64,000 bases of DNA from Globodera rostochiensis (lineage: Eukaryota > Nematoda > Chromadorea > Rhabditida > Heteroderidae), in contig JAEVLN010000003.1 in the NCBI GenBank assembly GCA_018350325.1, positions 889,985 to 953,984 on the forward strand, given 5' to 3'. The notes under the pieces are model-generated. The model did not search any database. It was not told the origin of the DNA and saw nothing but the letters and a program-made list of their open reading frames with translations. Below, piece by piece: positions 13,101 to 24,078 of the stretch. The position numbers were made by a program, and so were the translations under genes. Each line of letters opens with the position of its first letter. The stretch's first letter is position 1.

Positions 13101-14076
13101 CCCTAAACCCGCCCCCCCCTAAACCCGCCCCCCCTAAACCCCCCCCCCTAAACTCCCCCCCCCTAAACCCCCCCCCTAAACTCCCCCCCCCTAAACCCCC
13201 CCCCCTAAACTCCCCCCCCCCCTAAACCCCCCCCTAAACTCCCCCCCCCCCTAATAACCTGTTCCATTACGGTAGCGGGCAGTCGAAAGGTTGGCGGCAA
13301 ATGGGCCGGCGTGGGAACAAGCAAAGAGCTGGGAAAGAGTGGCGGGTGGCCAAGTGGGGCGAGCGGACGGACGGCGGGAGAGGCACTTGAAAATAGAAAA
13401 TTAAATAAATAAATTTACAAAAATAGGGAAAAGAAAGAAAGCATTTTTCTAAAAGACCAATTTTTACAAACCGGAGCTAAGATTATAAACAAAAAGCGGG
13501 GATTTCGGCATTTTCCGGTCCCCCCCTCCCGGTCAAACCCCCCTCGGGGAGGGGAGGGGGGCTTTTTTACGTTATCTTTCCCATTTGCCAGCTAAATTTT
13601 CATTAAACTTTTTCTTGCCCTTTTTCATTGTCGAGAGTGTGTGTGTGCCTTTGCCCACCTGCCGAGTGCATCGCCGCCGGCGCCGCCACCGCCGGCGGCG
13701 CCGCTGTGTCTCATGGCGGCGGGGAACAGCAGCGGCGGGTGTGGGGGCGGCTGTGCCACAACCTTTTCGCCCGTCTGCTGCAGTTGGTACAGGAACTTGT
13801 TCAGCGAGTTCTGCAGCTCAGCCAACGGCTGATTCTGCGCCGGATTAGGAGGGCTTGATGTTGCTGTTGCTGTGGGGGCCTGCAAATTTGTGCATTTTTT
13901 AAAACATTTTTTTTTTATATTTTAAAATCAATTAAAAATTGAATATAAAAACAAATCATGTCGAAAATATGCCCATTATTCACTTGCTCTACGACATTTT
14001 GCTGCTGCTGCTGTGGTCGAGTTGAAGCTTGGAGCAGTGAAAGGATGAAAAGGGCCAATATTATAGACAAATCCAT
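10109..14076 (-). CDS. Secreted Gln/Asn/Thr/Pro-rich protein of unknown function
   Basis: About 13 exons. Exon 1 (14076-13984) encodes a clear signal peptide (MDLSIILALFILSLLQAS) followed by a Gln run. Exon 2 (13879-13659) has a helical stretch (LAELQNSLNKFLYQLQQ) and a Gly-rich end. Further exons at about 13389-13260, 13000-12880, 12775-12555, 12490-12330, 12080-12010, 11870-11605, 11580-11330, 11217-11120 and 11020-10580 are dominated by Thr, Asn, Gln, Ser and Pro with short polyQ and polyN runs. The last exon (about 10300-10109) is ordinary globular sequence (starts FWLRHGPKTKFERL) and ends RRVD. Most junctions I checked keep phase; the one entering 11217 does not, so that border is uncertain. 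No catalytic domain was recognised. A secreted, disordered, possibly glycosylated extracellular protein is the best inference. Confidence 0.6.
13043..13253. repeat. Intronic C8-10/TAAA minisatellite, G-rich on the coding strand
   Basis: About fourteen tandem units of a C run (7-10) followed by TAAAC plus one or two bases fill most of the intron between the exons at 13260 and 13000 of the secreted Q/N-rich gene. On the transcribed-sense (minus) strand this reads TTTAGGGGGGGG repeatedly, so the nascent RNA would carry many G runs. Confidence 0.9.
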
Positions 14077-14799
14077 TCGTTTTTAGTGTCAGAAAATGGA
14101 ACAATTAATTACATAAATCCAATATGTTTTATATTAAAATAAAAAATAAACAAAAAATGTCTTTATTTGGCGAAAAACTGCTTTCAAATGGTTTTGTTGC
14201 TGCTGATCATTGTGACAATTTTTTGCGCAGGGGCAATGAAAGCGAATGAATGGGAGAGAATACGCCGCATTTGGTCACAATGCGCCGCGGGCGAAAACGG
14301 ACGAAGGGCGAGCTGTTCATGCTGCATAAATTAGCCGCGCACACCAAAATTTGGGGGGGGGGGCAGAGAAAGTGGCGGAACGGACGCCGCCGCCGCCGCC
14401 GCTGTTATTGCCGAAGGCGCAAATTGCGCTGAAAATTGCCTGGGGCAAAAAGCTGCCTGCGGGGGTTATTTTTTTAAGAGTTTTTTGAGCAAATTTTGTT
14501 GTGTTTTTTAATGCGGAAATGATCAAAAAGCAAATATTAATTAATTAATTAATTAATTAACAGACGAGAGAGAGCAGACTTTTAAACATTGAACAAAAAT
14601 ATGTAAACAAATGAATTCCAGCAATCATTAGCGCTGTAACAAATGAACCAAGCCTAGGACTGCAGGTTTTTTTGTTGAAATCATAGGCTTGGAGGGGACG
14701 AGGTCCAAAAATGGTGCGTTTTCGTGAAAGTTTAGTTTATTTTTGCAATAAAACTCACACAAAATTTGGATATTGGACGCCCATTTGAATTATGAAAGG

Positions 14800-14872
14800 C
14801 ATTCATGCACATGCATGCACATGCATGCATATGCATGCATCTGCATGCACATGCATGCATGCATGCATATGC
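14800..14872. repeat. CATGCA/ATGCAT microsatellite
   Basis: An imperfect array of CATGCA hexamers with ACATGCAT, TATGCAT and CTGCATG variants. Each unit is self-complementary, so the tract is strongly palindromic and an alternating purine-pyrimidine run. Confidence 0.9.
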
Positions 14873-15867
14873 AAAAAGGAACAAATTCCGAAAAATGTTA
14901 GCCAATCAAAAAAGAAAAGCAGCAGCTTCTTCTCCAAATGCATGCTGGTTGGTGTTGCTGCTGCATAAATCAGCAGGTGCGCGTTCACGTCCGCGCGTAA
15001 CTCTTGCGCTCGCTCTCACACATTGCGATCGATTTTCGTGTCCACCAACCAACCAACAATTCATCAGCTCTTTATCCCCAGCGGGGAGGGGGGACACAAC
15101 ATTAAGCGAAGAAATTTGTTGGGGCTGAAGGAAAAGCTGCCCTGAGGGCATGCGCAAAGCCTTAAGGCTTTATTATCACGCAGCACAATGCTGCCGCTCT
15201 GTTATTTATAATTTTAATGTTAACAAAACAATTTTTATTCCAATCAAAATGTTTTAAGGAAAATTTCGGCTTTAAGTCCCACACACTCCAAGTCATCCAA
15301 ACTCACCTTTAATAGGTTTTCTAAGGTGCTGAAAACGCTTAACTCAGCGCCTTTAAACCGGTTTTAGGCGCCTTGAGACTGAAATGTCCCAAGCAATGGG
15401 GACTCAGTTGTTATAGCACAACAAAAAGCAAAAGCATATTAATTAAGGCCGCGCAGTTCACCACTTTTTTTGAAATTGATTTTTTTAAGAAAAAATAGCG
15501 ATTTGGCGCACTGTTCGCGGTCGCAACGTCGCCAGTTGCAGCGCCATCTGCGACGGCGGGCACACGGCGACAGTGCCGTCTTCTTCACAATCGCACGGAT
15601 GCCAGAAGCTGACGGTAGCCAACCGTGACGGTAAAACGGCGCCAACAACCAAATCGCTGCACTGCTTCAACAACAGTGCCTCGCTTATATAAGAAAACAA
15701 TTTGCCAACAAATTTTTTGCGATGGGAAGGAAAGGGGAGCAGAGAAAGAGTGCGGCACGACGAACTATTTCCATTTGTGCCCTCTTCTTATGCACCAATT
15801 AATTCTCTGTGCTCTTTCCCCCCCCCCCCTCCCCAACTCCGCCGAGTACATTTCCAAGGCCCCTTCT

Positions 15868-15966
15868 GCGACGGCATTCGGACGACGGCATCGTGTGACG
15901 GCATTCGGACGACGGCATCGGGTGACGGCATTCGGACGACGGCATTCGGGCGACGGCATTCGGACC
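15868..15966. repeat. Tandem repeat, GACGGCATTCG/GACGGCATCG units
   Basis: A unit of about 26-27 bases (two GACGGCAT half-units, one followed by TCGGAC and one by CG) is repeated roughly three times and ends in partial units. It is GC-rich against an AT-rich background. Confidence 0.85.
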
Positions 15967-16204
15967 GGCTGAGCCGAGAGGGCCGTGCGTGATTTGTGCG
16001 GCATGTTTTGAACCGCGATCCGGAAGTTCCGGTTACATCCGGTTTATCGATCACCGAGCTTTGCGTTTAAAATTTCGAATTAAAGAAATTTGTTGTTTGC
16101 AAATAATATTTAAATTTGTTTGACACAAGCAAAAAACTCATTCAAAATGTTGAAGCAATAAATGCGAAAAAAAAAACAAAATTAATTCCGAGGGGGTCTA
16201 ATTT

Positions 16205-17999
16205 TCAGGCAACGGTCTGATGCCGGCGGCACGCATCAGCTCCTCGGGCAACCGCTTTCAATTCTTCCAGCGACAACGCCCCGTCCCCGTTCAAGTCCAT
16301 GCTCCGCAAAACTTTGTCCGTCTCCGTCCGGGATTCCTGAATTTTGTTTTTTTATAAAATCCAAAGAAAATTTTTGTTAGAGCAACTACAGAAATGGTGC
16401 ATTCTAATAATTAGGGATGCTCAAGAGTCTTGGTCTCGAACTAAGAAAAGTCTCGGGTTTTTTGGGTCTCGAGCCTCGGCCCTAAAGATGGCATTTTTGG
16501 TGAGAATTCGTACAGTATTCTTAGCTTAAAAGATTTGAAAATACATAATGCCAAATAAAGTTTAAAAATTCTCGGCGCCAAACTGTCCCCAATCGACCGT
16601 ATTTATTTATGTTGCCTTTTTATTCGTATCGTTTGAGAAGTCAAAAAAAACGAAATTTAAAATTATTTAAAATCCAATTCCAATCTAAAAGATTAAAAAA
16701 TATATATTTAATCAAAATAAAAAATTTAAATATTGTAAATAAAAAGTGCGCCCACTTTTCCCCCAAATTTGTGCGCATATTCAAACAGTTCCGTCCCATT
16801 AATGCCCTCGTCTTTGTCCATGTCCAATTGGGCCAACAGCGACTGAGCAATGCCAGAATTTTTGGCATTCTAAAAATGAATATTATTATAGTTTTTTTTG
16901 GTTTGTTTAACTCATTTTCGTTGAATAAATTATTTGGCTTCAAAAATTTCAAAGGAATTAGCATTTCGTGCCCACCGGGGAGACGCGGCTTTCCAAGGCG
17001 TTCGCCACAGAGGAGAACTCCTCAAAGGAAATGCGGCCGTCGGCATTCACATCGGCAACCTGCAACAAATAGTTTTAGGGGTCTTTAAATAAAATTTTCT
17101 ATTTAAAATTCACCTGAAAAAGGCCATCAACAATTTCCTCGGAGACGGAGTCGCCTTTCAAAAGCTCTTCCCGCTCCAATCGCTCGTCCGCATTGGCGTC
17201 AAATTTCTGAAAATTTTTGAAGACTTTGGGCCTGCTGCTTTTTAAATTCATTATTTTTTGATTGCCATCTCAAGAGCACCCGTCCCGGACATGCCATTCC
17301 AAGGGCCCCGTCCCGGACATGCCATTCCAAGGGCACTGTCCCGGACATGCCATTCCAAGGGCACTGTCCTGGACATGCCGTCCCCGACCCAGATGACTCA
17401 CTCACTATCATCATCCATAAACTTCTAAAGCCCGATCGGAGGAGCCGTGGTATCAATCTCCCAATTTATCCCTCCCCTCGGGGGATAAGTTTCAATGGGT
17501 GTTTATTTGCCTTGAAAACTTTGTCCGCCTGACTGTCGGGCTTGCGGCTAAGTTCAAAAGCCAATGGCACAAATTCGGCCACATTCAAATTGCCTTAAAT
17601 TTAATGATAAATTGGTTTTGCAATTTTACAACCGTCCGCGTCTTTGTCGTGCGTGCCGAAAAGGACTAAACTTTAAAAATTGAATTTTGATTCTAAATTC
17701 TACTCACCGGCACTTTCTCTAGGCTCCGCGCTCATCGCCAATTTGTGCCAACGCTTAAATTTTGCAAAAAAATATTTAAATTTAATTATTATTCGCCCAC
17801 TTGGAATTCGGCGTATGAAATTAGACTATCTGCATCCTTGTCGATCACGTCAAAATCGGAGACTAAAAAATAATTACAGAAATTTTTTTAAATTTTATTT
17901 TTAACCATTTTCTGTCATCAAATGGTCGCTGTTTTCAATGGCGCGCGAAAATTTCAGAATCAGCAGGCAAAATGCCAAAATTTTAATGAGCATCTTCAT
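16205..17999 (-). CDS. CREC-family (calumenin/reticulocalbin-like) six-EF-hand protein
   Basis: Exon 1 (17999-17900) gives a signal peptide (MKMLIKILAFCLLILKFSRA). Six EF-hand loops follow in order, spread over later exons: DKDADSLISYAEF (about 17860-17800), DKDADG..NLNVAEF split by an intron, DANADERLEREE (17203-17115), DVNADGRISFEE (17058-16973), DMDKDEGINGTE (16868-16750) and DLNGDGALSLEE (16332-16205). A signal peptide plus six EF hands is the CREC layout. Family members are low-affinity Ca2+-binding proteins of the ER and secretory pathway. The exon ending at 17511 has a GC donor, supported by phase. No HDEL-type tail is seen: the open frame ends RRHQTVA. Another frame of the last exon gives LPEELMRAAGIRPLPEN and stops at 16198, so the C-terminus is uncertain. 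Confidence 0.8.
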
Positions 18000-19662
18000 T
18001 ATCGTCGCGTATTTATTTACTGCTGGAATGGGATAAATATAATACTTTGTGGGGCGATCTGATCACGGATGACGTCGTGTCACGGATCAGTGGGAAATTT
18101 ATGGGCCTTCAAATTTAATCTAACCGGGACACGGTCGACCAGTTCATCAATCAAATTATTGAGAAGCAACGACTTTTATGTTAAAAGATAATTTTTAACA
18201 AGATTAATTTAAACTCGGGGATAACCTCGACACACTCTCCGTATAATATATTTTTTGGGCGGGGGAAGGAGGGGGGGGAGGGGATTCCAAATCTGGGGTA
18301 TATTTATGGGGTCAGATTTTCCAGGACACTGCCGCGAACAACCCTCGAGGGGATGTGATCGGCTTGACTCAAAGAAATGAATGCTTCAGGCGATAATAAG
18401 CGATGTGTTGTAACTTTTTGTAGTGGTTTTGTTCCTTCATTTCTCTATTAAATGCACTTTTTCGCTCTCTTTTTTGGTGGGGGGCGGGGGGGGGGGGCTC
18501 TTCATCGGTTGCTCTTCTGCTGAGTGCTTTTGCTTTGGTCGCGCGCGAGGGGTTCTGCTTCGCAATTCGTTACCAACTTTTAGCTAATAACTAATGTGAT
18601 GATCGTCGGTCGACACAAACGCAAATCGGAAAAGGCATTCCAGCTCCAACCCGTTCAGTACTGACCACCAGAGCGGCACCGGAGGGGGAAGGGGAGGGGG
18701 TATTGCTGTGCCGTATGCCAATCGGGCAATTTCGAAAAGTAGTGATCAAATTTAAATGAATTTTTAATTCTAGCAAAAAAATAATTACCTAAATTGTTTT
18801 CCAAAGAATCGCTAAATGTCCCCCTCCCCCCCTCTGCCCAATTTCCAATAGGGGCGCAGCAAATCGCAAAGATTTGTCCGAAAAATAGGAGGACAAGTTC
18901 AGCAAGGAATCAACGCAACATGAATATCTTTATGTGTTATTTATGCGTACAACGCTTACATTTTAATTAAGCAGGTTTTTTTGTGTTTTTTTCCTCTTTT
19001 CGCGCACGCCCTCCCATTTATGCCCCGGGGCACGCAAATGTGTTCCCACACGCGTCCGCCCCCCCCCGTCCCCTGGGGGCATGTGGAAAAAGTGTGTGCT
19101 TTTCGTGTTGCTTGAACGGCGGCGGCAGCGCAAATCGATCGCGCCGATCTGTCACCCACGCCAATGGAAAAAAGCAAGCAAAAAAGCACAAATCATGTGT
19201 GAAATCGAAAACAAAAATGGCTTTTTATAATAAAAACAAACAAGAAAAAACATCAAACGTTCAAATGCTTCACCATGAGCACTAGTGATGGTGTCGAGAT
19301 CCCATAAACCGCCCGACACTTTCCGAGACCGTGACTATTCAAAACTATTTTACCCGAGACGGAGACTTTCAAGCATTAATGGGCACACCCCAAAGGACAC
19401 ACCAAAAATGCCGGATTCAAACCAGCGTTGTCCGCAGTTGACCGGACCGATGTGCTGGCACCGCGCGGCCTCCAATAAAGCCGCTGGGATTGAGCAGTGA
19501 TATCCCCCCTCCCCCCCCCCCTCCACACAAAATTTCACTTTCAAAAATGTCGACACTTCTTTTCGGGGGTTGGACAACATACATTGCTTAATTCCATTAA
19601 AAATAGCGAAGAAAATAGGTGCGATGCACAAAAAAAAAAAATAATACGATTTTTATTATCAA
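18000..19662. other. Intergenic; G-runs and a dispersed repeat, no gene seen
   Basis: The stretch contains a GGGGG-rich purine tract near 18260-18280, another near 18477-18500, and poly-C near 19060. A repeat at about 19285-19380 has GAGACCGTGAC and CGAGACGGAGAC words. No exon chain could be built. Confidence 0.45.
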
Positions 19663-21841
19663 TTATCCTCCGTCTTCTTCTCTTCCGTCCGGTTTGGCGT
19701 CGAACGCATAGTCGGACAAAATGTTTTGCAGTTCCTTCGATTTGAGCGGCGCCTCCGTGAATATTTGGCCAAGGAAGTCCATGTCCGCCCATTCGGCTCG
19801 TTCAATGACCTGAGGGCAATCAATTTACGGAATTTTGGAGGGCTAAACGTAGCGGTGTGGGGGGGGGGGGATAAACTGTTCCAATGCCAAAGACAGTTGT
19901 TTTTAACGAGTTATTTGTCCCCAAAGTATCAAAAATGGACTGAATGAACTTGTTGAGTAAAACGCAATTTTAACCATAAAAGGCTCAATAAATATTTCTG
20001 AAACTTGCCTTGCATGCTGTCCCCCCGTCCGCCGCTGTTGCTTCTGTTGTTTTGATGCGCAGTCCGCTGAATGTGTGCTGCGGGTCCATCTCCAGCATCA
20101 GCGACTGCCGGCCCAACGACGGTTCGGCACGTCGTCGGGCCTTCCGCCGTCGGTAGGGCCGGCCGTTGCGCGGGTCCACAAAGTCGGCCCAGAAGCCGGC
20201 CCGTTGCAGTGCCGAGCACAACGCGTCCGCCCTTTTGACAAACTGTTGAAATTAAAATTTAATAAAAAAAAGTTGTAATGAATGCAAAAAAATGTATAAA
20301 GTTTCACAAAAAACAAAAATTGTTAGGCATTCTTTTAAAAAGGAAACAATACTTCCCGCCCCCCTCCACCAAAAACCTCATAGCCGGGGAGCAGCATAGC
20401 ACTGCGAGCAATCTGCGTCACCGTTTCACCGTCAAGTGGCTGAAAATATCAGTGGATCAACAAAAACAAAAAGTGTCTGTTTTAGTGAAAATAAATTAAA
20501 AGTTTATGCACGGCATCCGGAGGCTAACTTGCCTGTTGTTGTGCCGTCGCCGCCTCATCGTCCACAGCCGCCGGCGTTTGGCGTGAAATGTTCGCCCGCA
20601 GCGAAATCACCGTAATTTCGACGCCCGCAGCAAAGCGTTTGCCGAACATGGCGTTCACTTCTGTTTGATGTGTGGGCTTATTTGATTTTTTAAATGGGCA
20701 AAATGTTCTTGAAAGAATTAGAAATTTAAGGACTAAAGTCCACCCCCATTAATTTTCAAATCTCGTCCAACCCATTTTCATGAATCCAAACCTTCCCACA
20801 GCATGCGAATGCTGTCCACCCCCGACACCAGCCATTCGCAGTGCGTCGTTTGCGTGTCATCGTTGTTGCGCATTTGAGACAATTTGACGCGATGTTCGAC
20901 CGTCAATGCGTCGCGGCGGTCGTCGGCGACAACAAAGGCCGGCTCGACGATTTTTTGAATGGACACACCGCCGGGGGAAATAGCGGTGTGCGTCTGCAAC
21001 AGTGCGTCCAAAGATGCCGGCGTGTTTGAAGAGGACAGCTGAAATTTCTGTCATTAAAACGAATAGAATTCGGTTCAACAAAATCATTATGATTTTCTAA
21101 AAAATTTTGCCGTTTAAACTGCTGCTAGTACAAAGCATAAGTCCAGAATCAGTAGTCCGGTCGCAATTTTCCAAAATTTGGCTACAATCCTTCGTCAGAT
21201 CAACAAAATTTTTTGAAATGATTTTCAACTCCGACCATTTGTTGCACCAGTTCGGCTGCCACCGGTTTCACATTGCCAGGAAAAGGAAAGTCCGGAGAGC
21301 GTCCAAGCAGTTCACTATATTTGCCTAAAATTGGAAATCGCAAATTGATGCAGAAAAAAAGCGTTACCATTGACATGCAATTGCTGCTCGCCGTTGTAGT
21401 CGACAATGACCACGAGCACATTTTGTCGCGCGTCAGCCGGTCCGCTGGCAAAGAAACGCTGTCCGGACAGACGCGGGACCAGCAGAGACTGTTAAATGAA
21501 GGGCTTGGACTTACAAGAAAAAAAAGTGCTGGTCAGAAAATCTGCACTAATTAAGTTTGTGCCCTATATTTGGGTCAAATTTTGACAAAAAAATGTATAA
21601 AGTCTTAGGAAAGCGTTTTTAAAGGTTTCGGGGGCGTAGAATCCAAATCTTGTCTCCGTTTCTGCCAATTCCGAACCCCGGGCCATCTAACATTTGGTCA
21701 AACATTCAAAATTTTCAAAGAAATCGGCATTTTAATCCTGAAATTATAAAAAAAATTTTAGAAAGGTCTACCTTTTAGCTAGGCTTAAGTTTAAAAAAAC
21801 TAAAAACAAACCTTTGAAAAAAATGTGCCGACCCGGTTCAT
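19663..21841 (-). CDS. MMADHC-like protein (cobalamin trafficking, CblD)
   Basis: Exon 1 (21841-21812) encodes MNRVGTFFSK. Exon 2 (about 21490-21368) joins in phase (SLLVPRLSGQRFF). Exon 3 (about 21327-21240) holds FPFPGNVKPV, matching the LPGNVG region of MMADHC. Later exons are about 21041-20794, 20660-20535, 20440-20375, 20240-20010 and 19810-19663. The exon at 20240 has ALQRAGFWADFVDPRNGRPY, matching the family's ALRAEGYWADFIDPSSG, and the C-terminus has FLGQIFTEA, like its GSIFTNA. MMADHC directs cobalamin to mitochondrial or cytosolic enzymes. The short basic N-terminus could be a mitochondrial signal. The region between is divergent, so identification rests on these blocks and their order. 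The stop is TAA at 19663-19665. Confidence 0.75.
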
Positions 21842-22439
21842 CTTCGTGATAATTCGGTTTGGCTTTTGAAAAGGTCACGGGAAAACACAAATCTCAGAGT
21901 AATTTTTATTTCCTGTAATAAATTTAATCATAATAATCAGTGATAGAGTTGGGTATTTATATTACGACTCTTATCAAGGCCAACGAGATGCTCACGTAAC
22001 ATTTGCGTATGACAATTTGCCAATCAAAAGCAACAAACAAACAAAAATGTGATCAGAAAAAAAGACAATCAATTGGAATCGGCCCCTCCAACTTCGCGAT
22101 GACGTTAGGCCAAAAATTCAAAAAAATTGACTAAAAACCCCAAAGTAACAAAAAAAAAATTATTCTTCGACGAATCGTTTTTTGCTGTTGCGGCGGCGAT
22201 TGCCGTCCGAATTCCGACCATTTTAGTATCTGAATTCTGGTTTTCGGGATTTGGCCATCCAAAGTTCATTATACGTTTTTTTTCGTTACGCTTCCTTCGA
22301 TTAGGTGACATTCAATTACGTACATGTTATGTCTTTGTGATTATTGAGTGAAAATCATTTTTTTATATATTTAATTGTTAATTACTTCCTTGTTCTTGTT
22401 CGAATATTTCCGTTGTAGTGCATTGAATCTTTCCTAATT

Positions 22440-22455
22440 CAGAATTAAAAAAACA
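22440..22455 (+). promoter_or_regulatory. Probable trans-splice acceptor / 5' UTR of eL22
   Basis: TTTCCTAATTCAG ends at 22440, directly upstream of a 15-base AT-rich leader and the ATG. This fits a spliced-leader acceptor, as common in nematodes. The leader transcript itself is not in the window. Confidence 0.5.
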
Positions 22456-23137
22456 ATGGTCACCGCAACAAAAACTGCTCCTGCCCAAAAAGCAAAAGCA
22501 CCAAAGACAAAAAAGGCCAAAGTGGGGCCAAAGGGCGGCAAAGGGAAGAAGAAGAAGATCACGCTGAAGTTTGTGATCGAGTGCAAAAACCCCGTGGAGG
22601 ATGGCATCATGAAGACGGCCACATTTGTAAGTATAGGTTTTCATATTGCGCGACTGTTTATTTGTGTTAAAAAAACTAAAATTTGCATTTAAATGAAAAT
22701 TGGATACATTTCAATGGTTAAACTTTAAACTGTGAACGCCCTAATTCTGACGAGCTTAGGGCGTAATTCCCTAGTCAGACTCGTCACCTTTTTCACAGGA
22801 AACCTTTCTCAACGAGCGAATCAAAGTGAACGGAAAGACCAATCAGTTGGCAGCCAATGGGGTCAAAGTTGAGGCCACCAAAACAAAGTTGGTCGTCACA
22901 TCGGAGCAACCCTTCTCCAAGCGCTATTTGAAGTACCTGACGAAGAAGTTTCTGAAGCGCAACTCGCTGCGCGACTGGCTGCGCGTGGTGGCCAGCGCCA
23001 AGGACACTTACGAGGTTAGTATTGCTTCAGTTTTGCATTGTACATTCGCTAGATTACGAGTTTTTTGTTTATAATTTTAGCTCCGCTACTTCCAAATCAA
23101 CCAGGAGGACGAAGAAGAGAGCGACAATGAAGGCTGA
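22456..23137 (+). CDS. rpl-22: 60S ribosomal protein L22 (eL22)
   Basis: Three exons: 22456-22626, 22799-23014 and 23081-23137, all joined in phase 0. The N-terminus is a Lys/Ala-rich basic tail ([20 protein letters not shown]). The conserved core follows: [16 protein letters not shown], then [20 protein letters not shown] and [20 protein letters not shown], and an acidic end ([12 protein letters not shown]). These are hallmark eL22 segments. The protein binds rRNA in the large subunit. Length, about 147 residues, is slightly above the family norm because of the basic tail. The stop is TGA at 23135-23137. The gene converges with E(z). Confidence 0.95.
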
Positions 23138-23229
23138 TCAAGAAGTTTCGGTTTTTTCTATTTGTTGACGATCGTATATGTTGAACTTTATCCACCATAA
23201 AATTTGTTAAAGACCGTTGATGCAAAGAG

Positions 23230-23235
23230 AATAAA
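23230..23235 (+). terminator. AATAAA polyadenylation signal of eL22
   Basis: A canonical AATAAA lies 93 bases after the eL22 stop codon, in an AT-rich 3' region. Confidence 0.6.
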
Positions 23236-24078
23236 ATTTACAAAAATATTAGGTTAGGTCACACAGCATTGTAGTGTTCATGTGATCATGAATGACTTTC
23301 GGCAATAGAATGTTTTGCCCCCCCCCCACATTTTTCAACAAAAAAAAATGTTTCAGTCCACAAAATATTTTACTAGGCATAATCGAGGGCGTATGAATCT
23401 ATCTGACACTTATTTCGGCTAATTTCGAACCCCAGACCCGAATTTCAAAATGCGATCGTCTTCTAGTGTCGAGTAACCGCCGTTCCTGGGTTAGAATGCC
23501 GCTTTCTACTTTGCTGCATGCATGTTGGGTCAGCTTTATGTAGGTTGAACTCAAAAATGATTCACAGACATTTTGCCCGAGTTCCGAATTGACCTCCTCC
23601 GCATTAACTCACATTTAACTTCAAAAAAGTGAGCTCAAATTTGGTCGATTTTAGCAGCTGAACATTATGAAAAAGGATAAATATTGTAGAACAAAAAAAA
23701 ACGTCCTTCTTTCACTGATGATTTGGTGTGATTGATGTGGAAAAAATCGAAAATCCTAGCCTCTGCCATTTACTGCTACAACACAACAATCACCATCAGT
23801 TAAATTTGAAGAACGAGTATCAATATAAAACAAATGAAAGAACCTAGATGAATGTTTGGTTGAGATTTTCACTGACAATGAGCTAAATTTGAGGTTGGGG
23901 AATTGAAAAGTTGGTGGGTTGATTGATGAACAATATTCAAAAAATACCAAAAATCATATAAAAAGAGTATCATCAAAAGTAAACAAAATAATATTCCCGC
24001 TTCTTTTGTTGTTCTCCCTCACACATCGGTCATTTTGTTGGGAAATTACAAATGTTTTTTCTTGTTGTTTATTTTTTT

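Larger units (their letters stand above)
14077..16197. other. Intergenic spacer with microsatellites; one doubtful minus-strand frame
   Basis: No firm gene. A minus-strand frame at about 15700-15485 (VGAVLPSRLATVSFWHPCDC in part) has a plausible composition and two cysteines, but no start, acceptor or second exon could be fixed. It may be a relic. Also present are an ATTA repeat near 14538-14560, the CATGCA array at 14800-14872 and the GACGGCATTCG array at 15868-15966. Confidence 0.4.

Noticed and set aside
13043..13253. Internal telomere-like array
   Set aside because: The nematode telomere unit is TTAGGC. This unit has 7-10 G and TTTA and lies within an intron.
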